DNA from: Musa acuminata AAA Group
Lineage: Eukaryota > Streptophyta > Magnoliopsida > Zingiberales > Musaceae
Assembly: GCF_036884655.1 (NCBI RefSeq)
Contig: NC_088355.1
Coordinates: forward strand, 24,432,501 to 24,496,500
Length of the DNA: 64,000 nt
Direction: 5' to 3'
Every line of letters starts with the position of its first letter. The first letter of the stretch is position 1. A model generated the notes under the pieces. The model saw only the letters and a program-made list of their open reading frames with translations. It searched no databases and was not told the DNA's origin. A program made the translations under genes and the position numbers. Below are positions 47,485 to 58,708 of the stretch, piece after piece.

Positions 47485-47836
47485 CCCTTCGCCCGTAGGA
47501 GAAAGCCGACGCTGCAGGAGTTAGATCGCCTTAGGGAGATATGGTCGTCGCTACAGTACCGTCGCCCTAGATCTGGTCCGCTGCCGCTACAGTACCGTCG
47601 CCCTTCGCCCGTGGGAGAAAGCCGATGCTGCAGGAGTCGGATCGTCCTAGGGAGATCTGGTCGCCGCTACAGTATCGCCACTGCCGCTACAGTACCATCG
47701 TCCAAGATCTGGTCGTCGCTACAGTATCGCCACTGTTGGCCGCTACAGTATCGCAATATCAAACTGAAAACTCGAATTTGACTTGTTATCATCGCTACAG
47801 TATCGCTGTTGGCCGCCGCCGCTACAGTACCATCGT
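47485..47836 (-). mobile_element. LINE2 leader, distal part separated by C2
   Basis: Begins with the second copy of the C2 target duplication (ccctt) and continues the ctacagt/gtcgtcgccctagatctgg repeats seen at 38520-38780. The right border is scrambled: two short words from the neighbouring copia pol occur here in swapped order (47756-47794 against 47837-47875). Confidence 0.8.
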
Positions 47837-49436
47837 CGAATTTGACTTGTTATCATCGATATCAAACTGAAAACTAGAGTCTGTGTAGCCTTCAATCTTG
47901 AGGCTACTACCTCCATATACTAGTAAAAAATCCTTAATCCTTCTCAAGTACTTAATGATACACTTTACTGCTTTCCAATGCTCCAAGCTTGGATTCACCT
48001 AATACCTACTCATGACACTCAGAGCAAACATTATATCAGGTTTGGTATATATCATGGCATACATGATAGACCCTATTACTGATGCATAGGGTATCCAATC
48101 CATGTTCATCCTTTATTCAGGAGTTTCATCAGTATGAGACATCTCTTGGAATTTTTCATGCCAAACCTTTTGACAATGGTGTCTATGTACTTGGACTGAG
48201 ACAAGCCAAGCATCCTCTTGGATCTATCTCTATAGATATGAATCCCTAAGATATAGGATGCTTCCCCTAAATCCTTCATGAAAAAGTGTCTAGATAACTA
48301 AGCCTTTACTGTGGATATCATTCCTACATCATTCTCAATGATCAGGATGTCATCCACATATAACACCAAAAAGGTGACAACGCTCCCACTTACCTTCTTA
48401 TATACACAAGGCTCATCTTCGTTCTTAACGAAGTCATAAGGTCTGATTGCCTCATCAAATCTTATGTTCCAACTTCGGGAAGCTTGCTATAGTCCATAAA
48501 TGGATCTAAGCAACCTGCACACCTTATCTGGGTAGTTCTTGGACACGAATCCCTCGGGTTATATCATATACACCTTCTTAGGTTCCCATTGAGGAATGTG
48601 GTTTTCACATTCATCTACCAAATCTCATAATCATAGTGTGCTGCAATAGCTAATAAAATTCAGATGGATTTTAGCATTGCTACGGGTGAGAAGGTTTCAT
48701 CATAGTCAACACATTGCCTTTGACGATACCTCTTATCCACTAGTCTTGCTTTATAGGTCTCTATCTTTCCATCTACTCCGATCTTTTTCTTAAAGATTCA
48801 CTTACAACCGATGGGTACAATACCTTCGGATGCATAAACTAGGCTCCAAACCTTGTTGGAGTATATAGAATCCATCTCAGAATTCATGGCTTCTTGCCAC
48901 TTCCCGAAGTCTTTACTCATAATTGCCTCCTCGTAGGTCTGAGGATCAATATCCTTAACATCCTCTCCTCTAATATGTCCCACATATCTCTTAGGAGGAT
49001 GAGATACTCTATCGAACCTACGTAAAGTTGGAACTTGTGTATTAGGTACTTGAATAGACTTCGGCTGTAGAGTGGTGCTTGAACTAGTTTCTCCAACCTC
49101 GCTCAATTCTATTATGCTCCCACTGTCTCCACCAAGAATGTGTTCCTTCTCAAGGAACACTGCTCTCTTGGCTATAAAGACCTTTTAGTCCTCGAGATGA
49201 TAGAAATAATACTCATAAGTTTCCTTAGGATCCCACGAACTTGCACCGCTCTGTCCTCTATTCCAACTTATTGGGGTTGTATCTTTTAACGTGGGGAGGG
49301 CAGCCTCAAATCTTAACAACCTTAAGATCGAGCTTATTCCCTTTTCATATCTCATATAGTATAGACACTACCGACTTAGTTGGAACACTTTTCATAAGGT
49401 AAGCTACGGTCTCTAGGGCATATCCCTAGAATGAGA
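47837..49436 (-). pseudogene. C3: old copia pol fragment (integrase end to RNase H start)
   Basis: On the minus strand from 49436: the integrase C-terminal region (FLEKEHILGGDSG, HPPKRYVGHIRGEDV), RT and the first part of RNase H, in the same family as C2 but with many stops and indels. The longest open piece is 49160-48798. The left end meets the LINE2 leader. The right end is the insertion point of C4 (target word tgaga 49432-49436). Confidence 0.88.
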
Positions 49437-50930
49437 TGTTGGGAAATCATAGGGGGCGACATCATATGCGCAGCGGAAGAACAAGAAAACAAAAATCCTC
49501 GATTCCCAAAAAGATGTTCATCGTCGTGCGAAGATTCGTGCGCAAAATCCGCAAAAACACAAAACTGCGTATAAAGATTGTGTTACCTAGGGAGATCGTA
49601 TATCCCTGTTTCCTTGCAGATCCTTAGGAGAGGGTGAAGGAGGTCAAGCGTCCTCCTCTCTAGCGGTGATCCACACAGCAGGGTTGCGACGACGCTCCTC
49701 AAAACTCCAGGCCTACTCTGAGGGGGAGAGGGAGAGGAGAATAGGAAGGGCAAGCAAAGACTCTTGCCTATGAGGCTGTGAATCCCTCCTATTTATAGAG
49801 ATCCCGTGTCAAAACCCTAATGGGTCCTTTCCCTAGTGGGTATTGGATCTGCATCCAATAAGACAAGGGCTCCGTCGGATATCTCATATCCGAACCTCTA
49901 CTCATCGCAATGCCTACCATATGTGTGTGACCCTCTAGGCCCAATATCGAGCTGGCCGTGAGTCATACCTGTCAGAACTCCTTCTAACTCAGTGAATTAT
50001 TATCTCTGTAATAATTCACTCGACTCATCGACTACGGAAGTACTAGGCCACTACGCCGTAGTCCCCAGACGATACAGGGGAATCCAATCCATTGGACCTG
50101 TCTGTCCTCAGTTACCATGTACCTATAGTCCCTCATCCATCTAATATCCCAGAGACCGTATATCGAGCATGGTGCTGTCAGACCCATACGGTTTCTACTC
50201 GAGTCTCGCTCTAATCGGATTCTCCCGGAGAACTCTTTCTCTCTCAACCCGAATGACCCTGGCCAGGGATTTGTCTGAGCAAGAACACATGGGATATTCC
50301 TCTCATGATACCGAGAGTGGATGATCCTCTATCGACACTCAATAGCCCTCGTAAGGTCGACTACCACTCCCAATGACCAGTTGTACTAGATCTGGGAACA
50401 GCCAAACCTATAAGTCTGGTATCAAAGAGTGGAGCACTCATACAGGACATCCTTGGTGTCTCAAGTCTAAGAACCAGATACACCACTAGGACTACGGAAT
50501 CGTTGTCTGACAATAAGGCATCATCAACCATCCAGCATTCCGTAAGCGGATCAATCAGTGAACTCATTCTCCAATGAGCACCTATACTGTATCCCTAGTG
50601 TCCCTACACGAGCAGCTATGAGACCAGCTGCATCCATCATATGGACGGGTATACAGCACACCAGTCTATCCGGTTATCACGATGTCCCTCTCGAGTAACC
50701 TATGACCGGGATTATTTAGGATATGTGTTTAAAGGTGAATCGGTCTCATTATCGTGATCTCATCACGATGCGATTCCCATTGCACAAATCCAAGGACATC
50801 ACAATATATATGCATTTATGCAATAGTTATAAAGTGATATACGCCAAAATATAATAAGCAAAAAGATTCTATATCAAGTCACACGTGCCATCACTCACGT
50901 GATTGGCTTGCTGGGCACTTATGACTAGCA
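49437..50930 (-). repeat. 3' LTR of C4
   Basis: 1,494 bp in inverted orientation (TGCTAGTC at 50930 to CCCAACA at 49437 on the minus strand). TATA complement at 49790-49797. Very similar to the C2 LTRs. Confidence 0.94.
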
Positions 50931-52198
50931 ATCTCCCACTTGACCTAAAGCCAATCACCTATGTGTCTGATCCCCATCAGACCCCTGTGACGCTCAAAGA
51001 CAAAATGAGACAACGGCTTTGTCAGTGGATCTGCAATGTTATCTTCGGATGGAACTCTTTCCACTGCTACATCTCCTCAGGTTACGATCTCTCTTATAAG
51101 CTGGAACCTCCTCAGAACACTTCTGATAAGACCCGAGTTCCCTTATTTGAGTAATCACCCCATAGTTGTCGCAATATAAGGAAGTCGACTTGTCGCTATC
51201 TGTATCGACTCCCAAATCTGTGATGAACTTCTTCACCCAGACTCCCTCCTTTGCTGCATCCGATGCAGCAATGTACTCCGCCTCTGTGGTCGAGTCAGAA
51301 GTGGTATCTTGCTTGGAACTCTTCCAGCACACTGCTCCTCCATTCAAGGTGTACACATACCCTGAATTTGACTTGCTATCATCGACATCAGACTGAAAAC
51401 TTGAGTCAGTGTAGCCTTCAACCTTAAGGCTATTACCTCCATATACTAGTAAAAGATCCTTAGTCCTTCTCAAGTACTTAAGGATACACTTTACTGCTTT
51501 CCAGTGCTCCAAGCCTGGATCCGCCTGATACCTGCTCGTGACACTCAGAGCATGCGCTATATCAGGCCTAGTACATAGCATGGCATACATGATATACCAT
51601 ATTGCTGAGGTATAAGGTATCATATCCATGTTCGCCCTTTCTTAGAATTTTCAATGTCAAACATTTTGACAATGGTTTCTATGTACCTGGACTGGGACAA
51701 GCCAAGCATCCTCTTGGATCTATCTCTATAGATTCTAATCCCCAAGATATAGGATGCTTCTCCTAAGTCCTTTATGGAGAAGTGTCTAGATAACCAAGTC
51801 TTTACAGTGGATAGCATTCCTACGTCATTCCCAATGATGAGGATGTCATCCATATATAACACCAAAAAGGTGATAGCGCTCCCACTTACCTTTCTGTATG
51901 CACAAGGCTCATCTTCGTTCTTAACGAAGTCATAAGATCTGATTGCCTCATCAAATCTTATGTTCCAACTTCGGGAAGCTTGCTTTAGTCCATAAATGGA
52001 TCTAAGCAACCTACACACCTTATCTGGGCAGTTCTTGGACACGAATCCCTCAGGTTGCATCATATACACCTCCTCCTCCAGGTTCCCGTTGAGGAATGCG
52101 GTTTTCACATCCATCTGCCAGATCTCATAATCATAGTGTGCTGCAATAGCCAATAGAATTCTGATGGATTTTAGCATTGCTACGGGTGAGAAAGTTTC
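50931..52198 (-). pseudogene. C4 RT and RNase H part
   Basis: Continues the C4 polyprotein left of B: RT with YMDDILI (C2 has YVDD), then RNase H with TEAEYIA. It carries the same frame-breaking deletion after IENSKKG and the same short deletion after SYQK that C2 shows. The frame therefore fails at two places, at positions identical to those in C2. The terminal stop is at 50945-50947, followed by the polypurine tract complement. Confidence 0.9.
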
Positions 52199-53297
52199 TG
52201 TTGAATCTCGGATTTTGATGATGAAGTCAATTGTCATTTGTTATCTAATCTATGTGTTGAGATAAGTGTGCAGGATTAACTACGATGAGAGTAAGACAAG
52301 CAGCAGGTGTTGCGCCGGAGTCAAGATCATGATCACGTTGGGAGTTCGAGAGTTCGACGGAAGTTTGGACGGTCGTCGGAGGTTCAGCGAGAACAGATAC
52401 GAGAAGTCCAGAAGCTTGCCAAGCGAAGCTCGTCGGAACTCGCCAGGTGGATCGTCGCAAAGTCTAGGAGTATGCCGGATGTCCGCAGAAGGATCACCGA
52501 GGGTTTATCGGATGATCGACGGAAGTTGGCCGGAAACTCGCCGGAAGAAGCGATTGACGCATCGGAGCAAGCTGCAGAAGTTGTCTTAGAGTTAATCGTA
52601 GTTAGCATGATGATTAAGCATGAAAATGGGAGGTGATCCCATTAGCTTAATCTTGGGGCAATTGGGCCCCTGAAAAGATTCAAATTGGGCCGAATGGAGT
52701 GAACCATTCGGACCCTGATTGCACCAGGAGGTGCAACCGCCCCAGCCAGGAGGTGCAACCGCCTGGGCTGTGAGGTTGGGAGGTGCTACCGCCCCAGCCA
52801 GGAGGTGCAACCGCCAGGGCTGCGAGGCTGGGAGGTGCAACCGCCCCAGCCAAGAGGTGCAACCGCCCAGAGCTCAGTCTTCGAGCTAGACTGGGCGGTG
52901 CAACCTCCTCTGTCAAGAGGTTGCACCGCCAGAGCTCAAGTTCCGAGCTCTGCCAGGCGATGCAACCACTGAGCTCAGTCTTCGAGCTCAGGTAGAGAGG
53001 TGCATCAGCCTGAGCTCAGTCTCGAGCTCTGCCAGGTGATGCAATCACCGAGCTCAGTCTTCGAGCTCTGGCAGAGAGGTGCATCAGCCTGAGCTCAGTT
53101 TCGAGCTCTGGCAGGTGATGCAACCACCGAGCTCAGATTTCGAGCTCTGCTAGGTGATGCAACCACCAAGCTCAGTCTTCGAGCTCTGCCAGGCGGTGCC
53201 ACCTCTCCAGTCAAGAGGTGCAACCGCCTGATCCCAGAATTCTAGGATTTGATCGATTTGATCGTTTTGAGCTCGAATTTTGAATTGGGTTGGGGCC

Positions 53298-53305
53298 TAT
53301 AAATA
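53298..53305 (+). promoter_or_regulatory. TATA box of the element B 5' LTR
   Basis: TATAAATA in ggggcctataaatacccc; the same context occurs in LTR1-3 and at 60591-60598. Confidence 0.82.
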
Positions 53306-54026
53306 CCCCACCCATTCAGCACTGAAAAGACACAGACCTACACCGAAATCTTGATCTTTTCTGTGATTCTAAGAGCTCAAAAGTGTTGTAAAGCCTTTAA
53401 GTCTCCTCCTTCTGTTCTTCAAGTTTTCAGTTGTAAAGTGAGGAGAGAAAGGTCTGTAAAGGTTGTCTCCTAAGCCTGTCAAAAGGAGAGAAGTTGTAAA
53501 AGGGCAGTTTGGCCTTCGCCTATTGAAGGAAGGCCCCTAGTTGACGTCGGCAACCTCGTCGGTGGAGGAAGCCAAAAGTGGAGTAGGTCAAGGCTGACCG
53601 AACATCTCTAAATCTCTGGTTTGCGTTTATTTTCGAGCACTTTATCATTACTGCAAACCTCCTTCATCACTACTGCTCTCTGCGCTTTCACGAACAAGTT
53701 CTAAGTGCTGTTCTTCCGAATCTACATTCAGACGTAAATTTGTATTTCCATACATTACAGTTTACGTTTACGTTTGATTCTGCAGAACTATCTTCCGTGC
53801 TTTTACGAACGAGCTTCTTTGCAGTTTACACTTACATTTTGATCCTATTGATAACTGCAAACTGTCCTCTACAATTTTACGAACGAGTTTCAACATTTAG
53901 ACGTAAAACTGCATTCAGACGTAAATCGGCTTTCCTCGCTCAATCATCAGATCTCAGTTCACGTTTACGTCTTGATTTTAACTGCATACTGCCTTCTGCG
54001 AGTATACAAACAAGTTTCAAAGTTTA

Positions 54027-54300
54027 GACGTAAATCTGCGTCTAGACGTAAAACTGCGTTTAGACGTAAATCTGCGTTTAGACGTAAATCTGAGTTTAAG
54101 ACGTAAATCTGAGTTTAGACGTAAATCTGCGTTTAGATGTAAAACTGCGTTTAGACGTAAATCTGCGTTTAGACGTAAATCTGCGTTTAGACGTAAATCT
54201 GCGTTTAGACGTAAAACTGCGTTTAGACGTAAATCTGAGTTTAGACGTAAACTGCGCTTAGACGCAAAACTGCGCTTAGACGCAATCTGCGCTTAGACGC
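54027..54300 (+). repeat. 18-bp tandem array in the element B 5' LTR
   Basis: Units tttagacgtaaatctgcg with aaactg and gagttt variants. The matching array in the 3' LTR (about 61319-61595) has the same unit order apart from a few substitutions. Confidence 0.92.
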
Positions 54301-54445
54301 AAACTGCACTTAGATACAAACTGAGAATTTGCTTTTGCATCATAATAGTTTTTGAACGAACGCAGCTTTTGGTTTTTAATCGCTGTAAGATTTCCGCTGC
54401 ACTAATTCACCCCCCCCCCCTCTTAGTGCTCTCGATCCTAACAAT

Positions 54446-54457
54446 TGGTATCAGAGC
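54446..54457 (+). other. primer binding site of element B
   Basis: TGGTATCAGAGC two bases after the LTR. Confidence 0.95.
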
Positions 54458-54493
54458 AAGGTTAACTCTCTAAAGGATTAAAACCCAAGAGAG

Positions 54494-56071
54494 ATGGCAT
54501 ACGCCGGAAACCAAGAGGGGCATTCGATTACACGTCCACCCATGTTCAGTGGAACGGACTACACTTACTGGAAGACCCGAATGAGGATCTTTCTTATTTC
54601 TATGGATTTTGAACTGTGGAACCTTGTTGAAAACGGATTTTCAAAGTCTTCTCTTCCAATGATCGATTGGAATGAGTTGGAAAAGAAGGCTTTCGCTCTT
54701 AATGCAAAGGCTATGAATGCCTTATTTTGCGCACTTGATAAAAACGAGTTTAATCGTGTTTCAACTTGCGAAACTGCTTTTGATATTTGGCACACACTTG
54801 AAGTGACCCACGAGGGCACAAGTAGAGTGAAAGAGTCAAAAATCAATCTATTGCTGCATTCTTTTGAACTTTTCCGAATGAAACCGAGTGAAACCATTGG
54901 CGACATGTTTACCCGTTTCACGGATGTCGTCAACGGTCTAAAAGGACTCGGAAAAAGTTTTTCGGATTTTGAACTCGTAAATAAAATACTAAGATCCCTT
55001 CCTAAAAGTTGGGATCCTAAAGTCACTGCCATTCAAGAGGCAAAGGATCTGCGCAACTTCCCTCTTGAAGAACTAATCGGGTCATTAATGACCTACGAAA
55101 TGACTTGCAAAGCTCATGAAGAGCAAGAAGACATCCTTCCAAAGAACAGGAAGGATATGGCACTTAAAACTTCTGAATGCCACTTGAGAGAAAACTCAAG
55201 TGATGAGGATTGTGATGATGACTTGGCACTTTTGACAAGAAAGTTTAAGAAATTCTTCAACAGAAACAAGTTTAAAAACGATGTGAAAATTAAACTTGAA
55301 CCCAAGAAGGACCAAGTGATCTGCTACGAATGTAAAAAGCCGGGACACTACAAGAATGATTGTCCCCAAGTCAAAAGAAGAACATCAAAGAAGAAGGCTC
55401 TTCAAGCAACATGGGATGACGCAAGCGCATCTGAAGAAGAAGAGTCCAACACCGAGCAAGTTGCTCATTATGCCTTTATGGCCATCGAAGAGGAGGTAAC
55501 GAATTTATTAGATGCTGATTTATCTTTCGATGAATTATTAAATGCCTTCCATGATTTATTTGATGAATGCAAAGTTATAAATAGAAAATACAAGTTGCTA
55601 AAAAAGGTACATGATAATCTTACTTGTGAGTTTGATAAGTTAAAAGTCGAACACCATGATAGTTTAAATTCATGTATCAAATGTCATGATTTAGAATCTA
55701 TGCAAAAAGAAAACTTGCTACTTAAGGACACCTTGAAGAAATTCGAGGTTGGTAGCAAGTCATTAAACATGATCCTTACAAACAAGGGTCATACTTCCAA
55801 AAGAAGTGGGATTGGATTTGTGAGGAGTCCTCACCGAAATCCAACTACCTTTGTAAAAGGTCCCATCTTACATGCTAGAAGCAAATGCAACTTTTGTTGC
55901 AAGTTTGGTCACAAGACACATTATTGTCCATTCAGGAAATTGAGTCCAAACAAATTAATTTGGGTTCCTAAAGGAACCATGATAAACTCTATGCAACATG
56001 ATAGAAAATGTAGATCTATTTATGAGGCACCCAAAAGCAAATGGGTTCCTAAAGATCATCCCTTCCTATAA
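54494..56071 (+). CDS. Gag polyprotein of element B, intact, two zinc knuckles
   Basis: 525 codons, uninterrupted. The gag core is residues 20-215 (YTYWKTRMRIFLISMDFELW; LVNKILRSLPKSWD). One acidic LPKNRKDM module follows at about 216-243. The first CCHC knuckle is C277-C280-H285-C290 (CYECKKPGHYKNDC). A Glu-rich stretch and a helical, probably coiled-coil region occupy 345-425. A second CCHC is C465-C468-H473-C478 (CNFCCKFGHKTHYC). The two-finger arrangement ending in WVPK is what precedes protease in Sirevirus gag-pol, but here the frame stops right after. It should form the particle and bind RNA; enzymes must come from another element. Confidence 0.93.
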   Translation: MAYAGNQEGHSITRPPMFSGTDYTYWKTRMRIFLISMDFELWNLVENGFSKSSLPMIDWNELEKKAFALNAKAMNALFCALDKNEFNRVSTCETAFDIWHTLEVTHEGTSRVKESKINLLLHSFELFRMKPSETIGDMFTRFTDVVNGLKGLGKSFSDFELVNKILRSLPKSWDPKVTAIQEAKDLRNFPLEELIGSLMTYEMTCKAHEEQEDILPKNRKDMALKTSECHLRENSSDEDCDDDLALLTRKFKKFFNRNKFKNDVKIKLEPKKDQVICYECKKPGHYKNDCPQVKRRTSKKKALQATWDDASASEEEESNTEQVAHYAFMAIEEEVTNLLDADLSFDELLNAFHDLFDECKVINRKYKLLKKVHDNLTCEFDKLKVEHHDSLNSCIKCHDLESMQKENLLLKDTLKKFEVGSKSLNMILTNKGHTSKRSGIGFVRSPHRNPTTFVKGPILHARSKCNFCCKFGHKTHYCPFRKLSPNKLIWVPKGTMINSMQHDRKCRSIYEAPKSKWVPKDHPFL

Positions 56072-56842
56072 AAATTAAAAGTCTAGGTCGGAGCAAGAAA
56101 TAATATTCTGCTCCTTGACTCTCAATGGTCATAAACCAAGAATCAAAAAAGAACTCGCAACGTTTAAGTAACAAGTGGAAGTTGTGAAATCACAAATACG
56201 ATACAACCTTATTAGAAACATATGATATCCAAATTCACATACCCCCCTGATCTTCAAAACCCGTTCATCTACGAATTAATTCTTGTAGAAACTAAATATG
56301 TCATGATCTTAAAAGGGATACCAAACAAACATACGTATGCACGTTAAAAGATCTATCTTGATCGTACAAAGAGCTTCTTCCTTAAATAAAAACTCATACG
56401 AAATCATGTAACAAACATTAATTGCTCTGAAACTCTCCTCAAGGCAAAGGCTCCCTAATCAAATCATCTTAGGTGCTCACTGGCTGCAGGCGGTGGCACC
56501 TCTCCAGCTGGCGGTGGCACCTCCAACTATCACGGGTTGCCAAACGTTGCACCGCTCCAGCCAGAGGTGCAACCGCCAGCAGCTCTGCCCTTTAAACCCA
56601 CACTAGGGCCGGCTAAGGAACCGACCCCAACTCACCCCCATTTCCTCCTCTACTCTTCCAAGTCTCCTCCATTCCCATTTCACTCCTCTAAGCCTTCCAA
56701 ATACCTCCCATTTCGGAACAAAACATCAAGAATCCCTCCTTCTCTTGAAGATTTCACAAAGGTACTCTCTAAGAAGCTCTTAAATTCTGTTTTGTTCTTC
56801 ATTTACTTTAGCTTATCATCATCCCTCTAAACAGCAGTAGTT
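56072..56842 (+). other. spacer between gag and ORF2 of element B
   Basis: No coding. 56072-56460 is A/T-rich. 56485-56580 contains ggtggcacc/ggtgcaaccgcc words like the LTR U3. After that comes a CT-rich stretch (56620-56750) resembling a plant 5' UTR. A possible 5' UTR intron runs from caaag/gtactctc (about 56760) to an acceptor near 56833. Suggests an internal promoter for ORF2; inference only. Confidence 0.55.
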
Positions 56843-57964
56843 ATGGGATCTAGAAGATCCTCAAGGGACAAGGGAAAGAGGAGATTAGTAGAAGAGTTTG
56901 ATTTCACTCTTTTCGATTCAAAAAACCATGCTGAAAAATTTCTCTCCTTCGAACTAAGAAGCATCAATAAGGGAAAATACGTAGATCTAAACGAACTAAG
57001 AGATGTAGAGACTATCCAATGGTTTGCAAACCTAAATCTACTTCCAATTTTGCAGATCAACGAACCCATTTATCCTAGACTAGTTAGATTGTTTTACAAC
57101 AACATGCAAATAGATGATGAAGAAAGGATGTCAACCTATCTCTTAGGACAACACATCTCAATCACTGATAGATTCATTTGTGATATGATAGGTATTCCCA
57201 TGAAAAGCATAGGACTTTACTTTAAAGGATCATGGGATGAAAAAACCATTGAAACATCCTACGTTGAAGCCTTAGGAACAATCCTTGCCAATCCTAACAT
57301 AGAATCTGTTCCTAAAAGTTGTGAACATCTATTGCCCTTTAACACTAAGATACTTCATCATATCATGACTAGTATAATTCTTCCTAAACAATACCATCAT
57401 GATGAAGTGAGTCAATTGGAATTAGGAATTATGTACCTAATCATGAAAGGACGTGATATTTGTCTTGGCTATCTGATCCAACAAAACATGTTAGAACTAT
57501 CTACGAAAGATATGATGCTCCCATATGGTGGAATAATTACTAGAATAATGAAAGCTTACGACATTCAAATACCACTAGAAGAAGAAGTAATGAAAGCAGA
57601 TAGATTCAGCGTAATAAACAAAAATTTACTTCACCGACTAAGATGTCACTATAGAAACGGTAACTGGGTTAGAATGCCTAGAAGAACTGATCCCCCTCAG
57701 CCTGAACCTGAACCTGAACCAGAGCCGGAAACCCCAGTCTTTAGGAGTACCCAATCTCCTCCGATCTGTCCCTTTGAGGAAACGCATCCGGTTGAGCAAA
57801 CTCACACATCATCCATCGAAGATATCGGGATTCGGATGGACCGATTTGAACAAAGACAAGAACGGCTTGAACTTCGACAAGATCAAATCCTAACCGAGCT
57901 GCAGCAAATCCATCGACAATTTGACTCTTTATTTAGGCACTTTAATCTTCCACCTCATGAATAA
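56843..57964 (+). CDS. ORF2 of element B: 'putative plant transposon protein' type, no pol function
   Basis: 373 codons, uninterrupted. Basic N-terminus (RRSSRDKGKRR, possible nuclear signal). The core at about residues 75-245 (YPRLVRLFYNNM, HISITDRFICDMIGIP, DEVSQLELGIMYLIMKGRDI, LPYGGIITRIM) resembles a plant-specific family I know as 'putative plant transposon protein', whose biochemical role is unknown. Then come a PEPEPEPEPE hinge (287-296) and an amphipathic, probably coiled-coil tail (RMDRFEQRQERLELRQDQIL). No transmembrane segment, so not env-like; no DDE or RT motif seen. It sits where pol should be, between gag and the RNase H relic. Family assignment is from memory of its motifs. 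Confidence 0.8.
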   Translation: MGSRRSSRDKGKRRLVEEFDFTLFDSKNHAEKFLSFELRSINKGKYVDLNELRDVETIQWFANLNLLPILQINEPIYPRLVRLFYNNMQIDDEERMSTYLLGQHISITDRFICDMIGIPMKSIGLYFKGSWDEKTIETSYVEALGTILANPNIESVPKSCEHLLPFNTKILHHIMTSIILPKQYHHDEVSQLELGIMYLIMKGRDICLGYLIQQNMLELSTKDMMLPYGGIITRIMKAYDIQIPLEEEVMKADRFSVINKNLLHRLRCHYRNGNWVRMPRRTDPPQPEPEPEPEPETPVFRSTQSPPICPFEETHPVEQTHTSSIEDIGIRMDRFEQRQERLELRQDQILTELQQIHRQFDSLFRHFNLPPHE

Positions 57965-58319
57965 GCTTGTATGAACATCTGCTATTTTTGATATGACATG
58001 TTGTAAACTCCTTATGTTATTCATGAAGGACTTTGTCTGTATGGTTACCTGATATGCTGTACATATGTTACCCTGATATGGTTATCTTTGTTTGTGTAAG
58101 CATATTTGCAAACATCTCTTGTTGTTTACCTCGGTTTTTGCACTGAAACTAAAGAGGTTTAAAAGCCTATGCCTTGAAAAATATGAAGCAACATACCAAT
58201 GTAAGTTGATAAGTCAGCAGTATGACATTGATATGGTTGCTATTACTAATATGATTGCTATCATGCCATGTATCAAGATATCAAACAAAAATTTGCATCG
58301 TACGAGCTGATATCTTACC

Positions 58320-58470
58320 ATGTGATGCAATGCTACACTTGCTGAAATAAAAATCTTGCTATGCAATATGATACAATGCTACACTTGCTGAAATAAAAAT
58401 CTTGCTATGCAATATGATACAATGCTACACTTGCTGAAATAAATATCTTGCTATGCAATATGATAGAATG
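58320..58470 (+). repeat. 46-bp tandem repeat, about three copies
   Basis: Units beginning acaatgctacacttgctgaa and ending in tgcaatatgat, the last copy decayed. Non-coding interior of element B. Confidence 0.88.
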
Positions 58471-58510
58471 CTGCACTTGAAATAATTGTGTTACTACATC
58501 AAAAGCTTAA

Positions 58511-58708
58511 CACTCAAGAATCAAACACATTGATATTAGACATCACTTTATACGAGATCATGTCTCTAATCATGATGTAACCATAGAGTTTATTGATACC
58601 AAACATCAACTGGCTGATATCTTCACAAAACCCCTATGTGAAGAACAATTCGATTACATAAGAAAAGAATTAGGAATGTTGATTTATCTGAATACTTTAA
58701 CTAGTTAA
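58511..58708 (+). pseudogene. RNase H C-terminal relic of element B
   Basis: 65 codons ending in a natural TAA: RIKHIDIRHHFIRDHV and then the hallmark copia tail QLADIFTKPLCEEQF, IRKELGM. There is no start codon or upstream RNase H, RT or integrase. It is the last remnant of a deleted pol and marks the 3' border of the replaced segment. Confidence 0.92.

Larger units (their letters stand above)
52199..54443 (+). repeat. 5' LTR of element B
   Basis: 2,245 bp. GGTGCAACCGCC-type cluster 52727-53230; TATAAATA 53298-53305; 18-bp array about 54027-54300 (around 15 units); C-run before the end cttagtgctctcgatcctaaca. Confidence 0.95.

Noticed and set aside
56843..57964. ORF2 of element B as an env-like gene
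   Set aside because: No signal peptide or transmembrane segment is visible, and it lies before, not after, the RNase H relic.
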